Source: Streptomyces sp. NBC_00525 (lineage in GTDB: Bacteria; Actinomycetota; Actinomycetes; Streptomycetales; Streptomycetaceae). From it: DNA of 64,000 nucleotides. Shown here piece after piece: positions 56,501-64,000 of the stretch; the stretch's first letter is position 1; the number at the start of each line of letters is the position of its first letter. A program made the translations under genes and the position numbers. Where the stretch lies: positions 6,634,001 through 6,698,000 of the forward strand of contig NZ_CP107834.1 in assembly GCF_036346595.1 (NCBI RefSeq), given 5' to 3'. The notes below the pieces were generated by a model. It did no database searches and was not told the DNA's origin. It saw nothing but the letters and a program-made list of their open reading frames with translations.

Positions 56501-59230
56501 ACCGCGCTGCCCGCCCTGCCGCTCACCGCCAACGGCAAACTCGACCGCCGCGCGCTGCCCGCCCCGCAGATCCACCGGACCGGCGGCGCAGCGAGCGCGG
56601 CGCAGACCCCGGCGGAGCATGTGCTCGCCGCGATCTGGTCCGAGGTGCTCGGCCTGGACGAGGTCGGCGCCGACGAGGACTTCTTCGACCTCGGCGGCCA
56701 CTCGCTCCTCGCCACCCAGGTCGTCGCCCGCGCCCGCAGACTCCTCCCCGAGGCGGGCGCCCAGCCGGTCAGCGTCATGGACCTGTTCACCTGCCGCACG
56801 GTCAGGGACCTGGCCGCCCTCGCCGACCTCCCCGAGGACGCACGGGGCCCGCGCAGGCTGCTGCACCGCCTCACCCCGCAGGCCCCCGCCGGCCGACTGC
56901 GCGCCACCCTGGTGTGCGTCCCGTACGGCGGCGGCAGCGCGGTCGTCTACCAGCCCGTCGCCGACCTCCTGCCCGAGGGCTACGAACTGTGGTCCGTCGC
57001 CATACCCGGCCATGACGTCGGGGTCACGGAGGAACACCTGCCCTTCGGGGAACTCGCGGAGAACCTGGCCGCCGAGATCCGCGAACGCGTCCACGGACCA
57101 CTCATCGTGTACGGGCACTGCGGCGTCGGCACCGCGCTCGCCGTGGCGACCGCACGCCTCCTGGAGGCGTCGGGCCGCACACTCGAAGCGGTGTACGCGG
57201 GAGCCCAGTTCCCCTTCGCCAAACCACGCGGCCGGGTGCTCGGCGCCCTGTCCAAGGTGGCGTCCCTGGAAGCGCTCCTCGGCAACCGCGTGTACGTCAA
57301 CTGGCTCACCGGGATGGGCGTGGACACCTCCCAGCTCGACCGGGAGCAGACCGCGTTCATCGTGGGCAACATGCGCCGCGACAGCCAGGCCGCCGAGGAG
57401 TACTTCACCGGTGCGATCGCCGACGTGGAGGCCGGGGCGCCCCGGCTGCGGGCCCCGCTGGTGTCGCTCGTCGGCGACCGCGACCCGGCCGCCGACTTCT
57501 ACCAGGAGCGCTACCGGGAGTGGCTGCTGCTCGCGGAGCGCTCGGCGGTCGCGGTCATCGACCAGGGCGGCCACTTCTTCGTGAAGTACCGGGCCGCCGA
57601 GGTCGCCGAAGCGGTGACCTCCGTGCACGAGGCGATCGGCCGGGGCGACACGGCGACCCTGCCCGCGCGCTCCCCGGACGCGGCATGGTGGTTCCACGCC
57701 GAGACCGGGCCGCCGGACCGTGCACCGGAAGCCCTGGACCGTACGCCGGAAACCCCGGACCGTACGCCGGAAACCCCGGGCCGTAGACCGGAGCCCCCGG
57801 ACCGCACGGGAAAGGCGCGGGAGACCGCCCCCGCGCCCGGCGCCGCTCGCTTCGTCGCCGTGGTGCTCGGGCAGCTGGGCTCGATCGTGGGGTCCGCGCT
57901 CACCGAGTTCGCGCTGCCCATCTGGATTCTCCTGGAGACCGGCTCCCTGACCCGGTTCGCGCTGTACTCGGTCGTCGCCATGCTGCCCGGCATCGTCGTC
58001 GGACCACTGGCCGGCGCGGTCGTGGACCGGTTCGACCGCCGGAAGGTGATGCTCGCCGGCGACATCGCGGCGGGGCTGAGTCAGGTCGCCATGCTGTGCC
58101 TGCTGCTCGGCGGCGCGCTCGACACCTGGTATCTGTACCTGCTGCTCGGCGGCCTCTCCGTGGCGCTCACCTTCCAGCGCCTCGCGTACAACTCGGCCAT
58201 CCCGCAACTGGTCCCCAAGCGCTACCTCGGACACGCCAACGGCGTCGTCCAACTCGCCTTCGGCGCGGCACAGTTCGTCGTCCCCCTGGTTGCGGTGGCG
58301 CTGATGGCCGGGATCGGGCTGCGCGGCATTCTGATCCTGGACATCGCGAGCTACGTCGTCGCCGTCGCCGTACTGGTGTGCGTCAGGTTCCCCCGTACGC
58401 TGCCCTGGACCCGCCGGGAACCCGTCGTCGAGGAGATCAAACAGGGCTTCGCCTACACCTGGCGCCACCGGGGTTTCCGCTCCATGCTCCTCTGGTTTGC
58501 CGCGCTCAACCTTTTCCTCTCCCCGCTCTTCCTGCTGGTGACGCCGCTCGTGCTGTCCTTCGACACCCTGGACGGGGCGGCGGCGGTGGCCACGGCGGGC
58601 GGCGCCGGCGCCGTCACGGGCGGCATCCTCATGGGCGTCTGGGGCGGGCCCCGCAGGCACCGGGTACGCGGCATGCTGGCGCTCGCCGGAGTGTTCGCGC
58701 TCGCCGGTGCGGTGACCGGGCTGCGCGCCGACCTCTGGGTCATCGGAGCCGGTGCCTTCGGGATGTCCTGCTGCATCGGCCTGGTCAACGGCGTCTACTC
58801 GACCATCGTCCAGGTCAAGGTCCCGCAGCGCTTCCACGGACGCGTCTTCGCCCTCAACACCATGGTGGCCTGGTCCACCCTCCCCATCGGCCACGGACTC
58901 GTCGCCCCGCTCGGCGCCCGGCTGTTCGACCCCCTGATGACCGACGACGGGGCCCTGGCCGGCACCGTGGGACGCGTACTGGGCACCGGACCGGGGCGCG
59001 GCATCGGGCTGATGTACCTGCTGTGCTGCGTGGCGATGCTGGCGCTCGTGGCCCTGGCGCTGCGGCTGCCCGCCCTCGCCCGCTTCGACCTCGACGTGCC
59101 GGACGCCGAACCCGACGACCTCATCGGCCTGCGCGAACGCGCCGCCGCCCTCGCCGCCTCCGCCTCCGACTCCGCGCTCGCCGCCTCCGCCTCGCGCGCC
59201 GAGGCCGTCCCGGCGGGAGCGGACCGATGA
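53585..59230 (+). CDS. NRPS C-A-T-TE fused to an MFS exporter; Ser-specific, Cys-type TE
   Basis: Protein of 1881 aa. C domain (about 45-475, HHSVSDG near 170); A domain (about 490-1000, [11 protein letters not shown]; pocket code D-V-W-H-V-S-L-I-D-K, a known Ser code); T domain with GGHSLLATQ, Ser near 1039; TE (about 1090-1350) with GHCGVG, Cys1179 in place of Ser, and a late GDRDPAAD and QGGHFF. A linker of four 7-residue repeats (about 1378-1405) leads to an MFS exporter (about 1422-1830) resembling the enterobactin exporter EntS. The exporter signature DRFDRRKVM is present. The ATG overlaps the upstream stop. Confidence 0.9.
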   Translation: MSETTTTPAGLSDAKRALLSRRLRAGRGTASRPAVPRRPDGTVPPLSFAQERLWFMEQFAPGTGAYNIPVARRLRGELDREALAHALDTVVARHETLRSRYPATDDGRPVLEIAEPAPVPLPLTEAADEEHAARLVDEAGALPFDLAAGPLLRALLVRLGDREHILLLVVHHSVSDGWSSEILISEILRCYTARLEGDDDPLGELPVRYGDFAQWQRDRLTGDALAAEVAYWAGELAGVEPLVLPTARPRPARQTFDGAGYGFQVDRELLDRLAALGKTHGATLHMVLLAAFQELLARYSGQREFAVGSPVAGRPEPELEGLIGMFVNVLPLRARLDGDPTFATLLERTRETCLEAYAHQELPFAQLVTELNVPRDVSRSPVFQAVLAVQNYATGRQTSAGPGPAVENYGLRASGTRFDVELFLMEWPDGLRGAFNYNTDLFGEADIARLAAHLDRLLHAVADRPDIPLSALDLLSDDERALETVQFNRTDRPVPADATLVSLIGEQIARTPDAVAVTADDRSLSYAELDAAADRIAARLRAAGTGPGDVVAVGAERSPELVAALLAVQRTGACYTPLDTEYPADRLAFMLDDSGARVLLTQRAVPVPEGCRAIVLYLDDADPLDGSAPNAAPDTPGPTPDDPAYLIYTSGSTGRPKGVPNTHRAVVNRLLWMQRSYPIGPDDSVLQKTPAGFDVSVWEFFWPLITGARLVLARPGGQKDTAYLSELIRSAPVTVAHFVPSMLPLFLAEEGAGHCTDLRRVVCSGEALPPDTARAFHEVLPGCALANLYGPTEAAIDVCAWECEERPDVVPIGFPVDNLRLYVLDRALRPVPPGAPGEIHIAGTGVALGYHRRPGLTARQFVPDPYGPPGSRLYRTGDLGRRRPDGALEHLGRIDQQVKLRGLRIEPGEIEAALRALPPITEAAVVVREDSPGDKRLAAYLVTGDGQPAPDPQDLRTALKQVLPDYMVPVSFTALPALPLTANGKLDRRALPAPQIHRTGGAASAAQTPAEHVLAAIWSEVLGLDEVGADEDFFDLGGHSLLATQVVARARRLLPEAGAQPVSVMDLFTCRTVRDLAALADLPEDARGPRRLLHRLTPQAPAGRLRATLVCVPYGGGSAVVYQPVADLLPEGYELWSVAIPGHDVGVTEEHLPFGELAENLAAEIRERVHGPLIVYGHCGVGTALAVATARLLEASGRTLEAVYAGAQFPFAKPRGRVLGALSKVASLEALLGNRVYVNWLTGMGVDTSQLDREQTAFIVGNMRRDSQAAEEYFTGAIADVEAGAPRLRAPLVSLVGDRDPAADFYQERYREWLLLAERSAVAVIDQGGHFFVKYRAAEVAEAVTSVHEAIGRGDTATLPARSPDAAWWFHAETGPPDRAPEALDRTPETPDRTPETPGRRPEPPDRTGKARETAPAPGAARFVAVVLGQLGSIVGSALTEFALPIWILLETGSLTRFALYSVVAMLPGIVVGPLAGAVVDRFDRRKVMLAGDIAAGLSQVAMLCLLLGGALDTWYLYLLLGGLSVALTFQRLAYNSAIPQLVPKRYLGHANGVVQLAFGAAQFVVPLVAVALMAGIGLRGILILDIASYVVAVAVLVCVRFPRTLPWTRREPVVEEIKQGFAYTWRHRGFRSMLLWFAALNLFLSPLFLLVTPLVLSFDTLDGAAAVATAGGAGAVTGGILMGVWGGPRRHRVRGMLALAGVFALAGAVTGLRADLWVIGAGAFGMSCCIGLVNGVYSTIVQVKVPQRFHGRVFALNTMVAWSTLPIGHGLVAPLGARLFDPLMTDDGALAGTVGRVLGTGPGRGIGLMYLLCCVAMLALVALALRLPALARFDLDVPDAEPDDLIGLRERAAALAASASDSALAASASRAEAVPAGADR
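57716..57799 (+). repeat. Four 21-nt repeats in the TE-MFS linker
   Basis: Units at 57716, 57737, 57758 and 57779 encode heptads of the form D-R-x-P-E-x-x (the middle two identical: DRTPETP). Reading frame is kept. They join the TE and MFS domains with a flexible, charged, proline-rich tether. Copy number may vary between strains. Confidence 0.85.
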
Positions 59231-60717
59231 GCCCCGCCGCGCCCCCGCGCTCCCTCGTCGAACTGCTGGAACACCGCGCCGCCCTCCACCCCGACCGCAT
59301 CGCCCTCCGCAACGGGCCCCGCCGCCTGGACTTCGGCACCTGGCGCCACCGCGCCGCCGCCCTCGCACACGGCCTGCTCGCCCGCGGCCTGCGCCCCGGC
59401 GAACCGGTGGGGCTGCGGTACGGCAGCACCGAGTGGACCGACTACGCGGTCGCCTACTGCGGGGTCCAGTGGGCCGGCGGCATCGCCGTACCCCTGTCCG
59501 ACCGGCTGGCCCCGGCCGTCGCGGCGCACATCCTGCGCGACAGCGGATGCGTGGGCGTCCTGCACGCGCGGGGCGGGCCGCCGCCCCGGCTGCCCGCGCA
59601 CGTGTGGCAGGCATCGGGCGAAGACCTCGAAACGGGGGCCGGCGCCGCCCCGCCCCCACCCGACCCCGCCGCACCCGCGCAGTACCTCTACACCTCCGGA
59701 ACCACCGGCCTGCCCAAGGGCGTCCGGGCCACCCACGCCAACCTCGCCCACGGCTGCACCCTGGACGAACGCCGCCGCCCCCTGCGCCACTCACGCACCT
59801 TCCTGCACAGCTTCCCCATCGGCACCAACGCCGGGCAGACCATGCTCGTCAACTGCCTGGACACGGCGGCCACCGGCATCGCCGCCCCGCAGTTCACCCC
59901 GCTGCGGTTCGTCCGGCTGATCGAGGAGTACGCGGTCGGCAGCCTCTTCCTGGTGCCCGCCACCGCCATCGAACTCCTCGCCTCCACCGCCCTCACCCAC
60001 CGCGACCTCAGCACCGTCCGGCTCGTCGGCTCCACCGCGGCCGCACTCCCGCAACCCGTCGCGCTCCGGCTCTCCCGCGCCTTCCCCGGCGCCCAGATCG
60101 TCAACTACTACACCTCCACCGAAGCCGCGCCCGCGCAGGTCACCCTCCTGTTCGACCCCGAGCACCCCGAATCGCCCGGCCGTCCCGCCTCCCTCGGCCA
60201 GCTGCGCGTCACCGGCCCCGACGGGCGCCCGGCAGCCACCGGCGAACCCGGCGAGATCTGGCTGCGCTCACCCACCGCACCCCGCTCCTACCTCGGCGCA
60301 CCCGACGCCGACGCGCAGGTCTTCCGGGGCAACTGGGTGCGCATGGGCGACATCGGGCGGCTCGACGCGGACGGCTACCTCCACCTCCTCGACCGGGAGC
60401 GCGACGTCATCAAGTCCGGCGCCCACAAGGTGTCCACCCTCCAGGTGGAGAACGCGCTGCACGCCCACCCGGACATCGCCGACGCCGCTGCCTTCGGCAT
60501 CCCGCACCCCGTGCTGGGCAGCGTGGTCGCCGCCGTCGTCGTACCCCGGCGCGACGAGCCGGACACCACCCGGCTGCGGGCCTTCCTCCTCGAACGGCTC
60601 GCCGCGCACGAGCTGCCGGCCCGCATCCTCTTCCGCGACACCCTGCCCCGCAACGACGGCGGCAAGGTCCTCAAACGTGAACTGCACCGGCTCCTGGACG
60701 ACGAGGCGACCTCATGA
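59227..60717 (+). CDS. Acyl-CoA synthetase / AMP-dependent acyl ligase
   Basis: Protein of 496 aa in the ANL superfamily. LYTSGTTGLPKGV, YYTSTEAAP, RMGDIGRLDADGYLHLLDRERDVIKSG and a final GGKVLKREL with the catalytic Lys are present. It lacks the amino-acid-binding Asp of NRPS A domains, so the substrate is a carboxylic acid, fatty or aryl. It is not a DhbE-like enzyme by obvious motifs. Being in the NRPS operon, it probably activates the acyl cap. It could load the first T domain or make an acyl-CoA. It overlaps neighbours by 4 nt on both sides. Confidence 0.88.
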   Translation: MSPAAPPRSLVELLEHRAALHPDRIALRNGPRRLDFGTWRHRAAALAHGLLARGLRPGEPVGLRYGSTEWTDYAVAYCGVQWAGGIAVPLSDRLAPAVAAHILRDSGCVGVLHARGGPPPRLPAHVWQASGEDLETGAGAAPPPPDPAAPAQYLYTSGTTGLPKGVRATHANLAHGCTLDERRRPLRHSRTFLHSFPIGTNAGQTMLVNCLDTAATGIAAPQFTPLRFVRLIEEYAVGSLFLVPATAIELLASTALTHRDLSTVRLVGSTAAALPQPVALRLSRAFPGAQIVNYYTSTEAAPAQVTLLFDPEHPESPGRPASLGQLRVTGPDGRPAATGEPGEIWLRSPTAPRSYLGAPDADAQVFRGNWVRMGDIGRLDADGYLHLLDRERDVIKSGAHKVSTLQVENALHAHPDIADAAAFGIPHPVLGSVVAAVVVPRRDEPDTTRLRAFLLERLAAHELPARILFRDTLPRNDGGKVLKRELHRLLDDEATS

Positions 60718-63700
60718 CCCCTTTCGCATCCGCCACCGCACCGACACCGCTCGATCCCGCCCAGCACGGCCTCTGGATCACCGAGCAGACCCTCGACACC
60801 GCCGCCGCCTACCACCTCGGCCTCACCCTGCACCTCCGGGGACCGCTGAACCAGGAAGCCCTGGCGGCAGCCTGGACCCGGTGTGTACGGGAACACCCCG
60901 CGCTCGCCGCCCGGATCGACCCGGCCGGGCCCGCCCTGCTCACCGGCGACGCACCGCCGCTGCGGACCGTGACCACCACCCCCGGCGACCTCGGCAAGCT
61001 CCGCGACGAGGAGACCACCGCACCCTTCGCCCCGGACGGCCCCCTGGTCCGCCCGACGCTGTTCACCACCGCCCCGGACCGCCACCTGCTCCTGGTGGTC
61101 GCCCACCACCTCGTCTTCGACGGCGAGTCCAAGGACATCCTCGTCTCCGCCCTGGCCCGCGCCTACCGCGAGCGCACCGGCCACGCCGACGCACCCGCCC
61201 CGGCAGGGGCGCCCGCGCCGACCGGCCGGGACACCACGCCCACCCCGGCAGGTTCACCTTCCGCCCCCGAAATCGAGGCCGCGGCCCGCTTCTGGGACGG
61301 CCGCCGGCGCGAGAGCCCCGCCCCCGCCCTCCCCGGCCTCACCGCCCACCTCCTGGACCCCGTCACCCCGGCCCCCGGCAGCGCCTGCGGCTTCCGGCGC
61401 GACGGGGCATGGCACGCCCGCCTGGTGTCCACCGCCGAAGCGCTCGGCGTCACCCGCTTCGAACTCCTCACGGCGGCCTGGCACACCCTCATGCTGCGGT
61501 ACGGCAACACCGCCCCAGCCACCGCGATCGAGCTCTCCACCCGCGCACCCGGCGCGCCCCGGCAGGCCGGCCTGCACGTCAACGAGCTGCCCCTGTTCAC
61601 CGAACCGCTCCCGCACCACACCTTCGCGGAGTTCGCCCACCAGGTCCGCGCCGCCCTGCGCGCCCTCTACCAGCACCGCGCCGTGCCCCTCAGCCGTGCC
61701 GTACGCGGACTCACCCCGCGCACCGCCCTGTGCCCCCTCTCCCTCAGCTACCGCCGCCGCGACGCCTCCCGGCCCGCCGACTTCGGCCCCGCACTCGACG
61801 TCCGCACCGAGTGGATCGGCTTCGCGGACACCGCCCGCAACCTCGCCCACCTCCAACTGGTGGACGCCCCCGACGCCCTCGAAGGCAGCCTCCAGTACCG
61901 CACCGCCGCCTTCGAGGACGACGCCCCCGCCCGCGTCCTCGACCACTTCCTCACCCTGCTCGACGGCGCCGTCGCCGCCCCCGACACCACCCTGGGCCGG
62001 CTGCCGCTGCTGCCGCCCCGGGAACGCGCCGCCCTGCTCGCCGACACCACCCGCGCCCCCGGCAACGCGCACGCCACCCTGCCCGCGCTGTTCGCCGCCC
62101 AGGCCGCCGCCACCCCCGACGCGCCCGCCGTGATCGAAGGCGACACCACCCTCACCTACGCCGAACTCGACGCCGCCGTCCGCCGCCACGCCCACCGGCT
62201 GCGCGCCCGCGGCGCAGGCCCCGGCACCCTCGTCGGCATCGCCCTGCCCCGCTCGGCCGCCCAGCTCGTCGCCGCGCTCGGCACCCTCACCGCCGGCGCC
62301 GCCTACCTCCCGCTCGACCCCGACCACCCGGCCGAACGCCTGGCGTTCATCCGCGCCGACGCCGGGCTCACCCTGGAGACCGCCACCGACCCCCGGACCG
62401 CGGACCGGGACCGGCTCCCCGACACGCCACCCGCCCCCGCCCCGCCCGCGCCCGCGGACCCCGCCTACGTGCTGTACACCTCCGGCTCCACCGGCATGCC
62501 CAAGGGCGTCGAGGTCCCGCACGCGGCCCTCGCCAACCTCCTCGCGGCCCTGCGGGACACCAGCGGCACGGGGCCCGGCAGCCGCTGGCTCGGACTCACC
62601 TCGCTCTCCTTCGACATCTCCACCGTCGAACTCTTCCTCCCCCTCGTCACGGGCGGCACCGTCGTCCTCGTCCCCGAGGGCCGCCACCGCGACGGCGCCG
62701 CCCTCACCGCCCTCGTCGAACGGCACCGCCTCACCCACGTACAGGCGACCCCCAGCGGCTGGCGCACCATGCTCGCCGCCGGGCTCCACGCACCCGACCT
62801 GGTGGCCCTGACCGGGGGAGAGGCACTGCCCGACGCCCTCGCCCGCGAACTGCGCGACGCGGTCGGCCGCCTGGTCAACGTCTACGGGCCGACCGAGACC
62901 ACTGTCTGGTCCACGGCCGCCGACATCGGACCCGAGGACCCCGTCACCATCGGCGGCCCGCTCGCCAACACCCGCGCCCATGTCCTGGACGCCCTCCTCC
63001 AGCCGCTGCCCAGGGGCCTGACCGGCGAGCTGTACATCGGCGGCGACGGAGTCGCCCACGGCTACCGGGGCCGGGCCGGGCTCACCGCCTCCCGCTTCGT
63101 CCCCGACCCCTTCGGCCCGCCCGGCGCCCGCCTGTACCGCACCGGCGACCTCGTCCGGCTCACCGCAGACGGCAGGATCGCCTTCGCGGGCCGGTCCGAC
63201 ACCCAGGTCAAGGTGCGCGGCCACCGCATCGAACTCGGCGAGATCGACGCCGCCCTCGCCGGACACCCGCACATCGGGCAGGCGACCACCGCGCTGCGGA
63301 ACGGCCCGGACGGCGAGCCCGGCCGGCTCGTCGCCTACGTCGTCCCCGCACCCGGCCGCGTACCGCCCACCCCAGAAACCCTGCGCGACCACCTGGCCCG
63401 GACCCTGCCCGCCGCGTACCTCCCCGACGCGTATGTGACGCTCGACGCGATGCCGCTCACCCCCAACGGCAAACTCGACCGGGCCGCCCTGCCCGAACCC
63501 GCGCGCACCCGCCCCGCACCCGCCGGACCGGCCCCCGCGGCGGACGGGGACGACGGCATCACCGCCACCGTCCTGGCCATCTGGCGCGAGGTGCTGGACC
63601 TGGACGACCTCGGCCCCGACGAGGACCTCTTCGACCTCGGCGGCCACTCCCTGACGATCACCTCCCTCGCCGGCCGCATCCACAAGCGGTACGGGGTCTC

Positions 63701-63785
63701 CGTGCCCTTCGACGTCTTCTTCGACAGCCCCACCGTCCACGGCGTCGCGGCCCGCGTCGCCGAACTCATCGAGGAGAACCAGTGA
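60714..63785 (+). CDS. Non-ribosomal peptide synthetase, C-A-T module (Gly-like code)
   Basis: Protein of 1023 aa. C domain (about 10-430) with HHLVFDG near residue 130. A domain (about 460-940): YTSGSTGMPKG, NVYGPTETT; the pocket reads D-I-V-Q-L-G-V-V-W-K, close to the Gly code DILQLGLIWK. T domain near 979 (DLGGHSLTITSL). No TE. The C domain is divergent from those of the other two proteins and could be a starter type that accepts an acyl group. Overlaps ligase and MbtH genes by 4 nt. Confidence 0.88.
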   Translation: MTPFASATAPTPLDPAQHGLWITEQTLDTAAAYHLGLTLHLRGPLNQEALAAAWTRCVREHPALAARIDPAGPALLTGDAPPLRTVTTTPGDLGKLRDEETTAPFAPDGPLVRPTLFTTAPDRHLLLVVAHHLVFDGESKDILVSALARAYRERTGHADAPAPAGAPAPTGRDTTPTPAGSPSAPEIEAAARFWDGRRRESPAPALPGLTAHLLDPVTPAPGSACGFRRDGAWHARLVSTAEALGVTRFELLTAAWHTLMLRYGNTAPATAIELSTRAPGAPRQAGLHVNELPLFTEPLPHHTFAEFAHQVRAALRALYQHRAVPLSRAVRGLTPRTALCPLSLSYRRRDASRPADFGPALDVRTEWIGFADTARNLAHLQLVDAPDALEGSLQYRTAAFEDDAPARVLDHFLTLLDGAVAAPDTTLGRLPLLPPRERAALLADTTRAPGNAHATLPALFAAQAAATPDAPAVIEGDTTLTYAELDAAVRRHAHRLRARGAGPGTLVGIALPRSAAQLVAALGTLTAGAAYLPLDPDHPAERLAFIRADAGLTLETATDPRTADRDRLPDTPPAPAPPAPADPAYVLYTSGSTGMPKGVEVPHAALANLLAALRDTSGTGPGSRWLGLTSLSFDISTVELFLPLVTGGTVVLVPEGRHRDGAALTALVERHRLTHVQATPSGWRTMLAAGLHAPDLVALTGGEALPDALARELRDAVGRLVNVYGPTETTVWSTAADIGPEDPVTIGGPLANTRAHVLDALLQPLPRGLTGELYIGGDGVAHGYRGRAGLTASRFVPDPFGPPGARLYRTGDLVRLTADGRIAFAGRSDTQVKVRGHRIELGEIDAALAGHPHIGQATTALRNGPDGEPGRLVAYVVPAPGRVPPTPETLRDHLARTLPAAYLPDAYVTLDAMPLTPNGKLDRAALPEPARTRPAPAGPAPAADGDDGITATVLAIWREVLDLDDLGPDEDLFDLGGHSLTITSLAGRIHKRYGVSVPFDVFFDSPTVHGVAARVAELIEENQ

Positions 63786-63991
63786 ACACACCCGCCCTCC
63801 GCTACCTGGTGGCGGTCAACGACGAGGAACAGCACGCCCTGTGGCCCGAGGGCACCCCCCTGCCCGCCGGCTGGCGTGCCGAGGGGTTCAGCGGCACGGA
63901 GGACGAGTGCATGGCCCACGTCGACGAGGTGTGGCCCGACATCAGGCCCCTGAGCCTGCGCCGCAGACTGGCCGGAAAGGAAGGCAGTTGA
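63782..63991 (+). CDS. MbtH-like protein
   Basis: Protein of 69 aa from GTG 63782, overlapping the NRPS stop by 4 nt. It carries the family signature: VNDEEQHALWPEG, PAGWRAEGFSG, ECMAHVDEVWPDIRPLSLRRRL with the conserved Trp residues. MbtH proteins bind A domains and are needed for adenylation or solubility of many. It serves one or more of the three A domains here. Confidence 0.95.
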   Translation: MNTPALRYLVAVNDEEQHALWPEGTPLPAGWRAEGFSGTEDECMAHVDEVWPDIRPLSLRRRLAGKEGS

Positions 63992-64000
63992 GCACCGCAC
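63988..64000 (+). CDS. Possible start of the next operon gene (cut by window edge)
   Basis: A TTG at 63988-63990 overlaps the MbtH TGA in the same 4-nt manner as the other junctions (TTGA), then reads S-T-A. A GTG or ATG further on could be the true start. Only 13 nt are in the window, so this is a note rather than a firm gene. Confidence 0.3.

Noticed and set aside
54509..59794. Minus-strand open frame of 1761 codons under the NRPS
   Set aside because: The plus strand has all NRPS, TE and MFS motifs; the reverse frame is Gly/Arg/Val low complexity.
59227..60717. DhbE-like 2,3-dihydroxybenzoate ligase
   Set aside because: The motifs fit general acyl ligases, and no dhbA/B/C genes are in the window; left open because the window ends at 64,000.

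Overview
The window is high-GC actinobacterial DNA, almost certainly a Streptomyces or close relative. The support is strong third-position GC, frequent GTG/TTG starts, a CebR-type operator in front of a secreted cellulase, an orphan conservon-type roadblock protein, TerD, LytR-CpsA-Psr and SNF2/SWIM genes, and an NRPS cluster. I see no tRNA, rRNA, CRISPR array or insertion sequence.

Region 1 (1 to about 9,706) is the right-hand part of a siphophage-type prophage, read left to right: end of the major capsid protein, head-tail connector, tail terminator, two paralogous tail-tube proteins, a gp10-like protein, the frameshifted tail chaperone pair, the tape measure, the tail tip/receptor-binding protein and two small distal tail proteins, closed by a strong terminator at 9608-9646. 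The tape-measure gene carries an in-frame amber codon, and no lysis genes follow the tail, so the element may be cryptic. Its right end lies inside an amino-acid permease gene, which is truncated at about 9704-9712.

Region 2 (about 9,700-49,800) is chromosomal. It holds a GH9-CBM3-CBM2 cellulase under a CebR-like box, MFS and ABC exporters, a BenE transporter divergent from an XRE-cupin regulator with tandem palindromes, a Tat-exported amidase, a translationally coupled SNF2 helicase/SWIM pair, a desaturase, a MOSC protein, an MpaB-type oxygenase, a MarR/MMPL divergent pair, TerD, an LCP enzyme, roadblock and GNAT proteins, a PAS-GAF-PP2C-HATPase phosphatase, 3-hydroxyisobutyryl-CoA hydrolase, a pentapeptide-repeat protein, a radical SAM enzyme with an unusual Cys spacing, a GH25 lysozyme, a VOC/MarR pair, a small protein with a ParB-like N-terminal box, a carboxylesterase, a lipoprotein, an MmyB-like regulator and a cold-shock protein.

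Region 3 (about 50,060-64,000, continuing off the right edge) is an NRPS operon in which each gene overlaps the next by 4 nt. It encodes C-A-T (pocket suggests a cationic residue); C-A-T-TE fused to an MFS exporter (A domain reads as Ser; the TE has Cys in place of the usual Ser nucleophile); an acyl-CoA/AMP ligase; C-A-T (Gly-like code); and an MbtH-like protein. Because the TE is on the second protein, the working order is probably ligase, then the third NRPS, the first, and the second. This would give an N-acylated short peptide ending in Ser, released or cyclised by a Cys-type TE and exported by the fused transporter. That order and product are inference. The TE-MFS fusion with a Cys nucleophile is the most unusual feature of the window.
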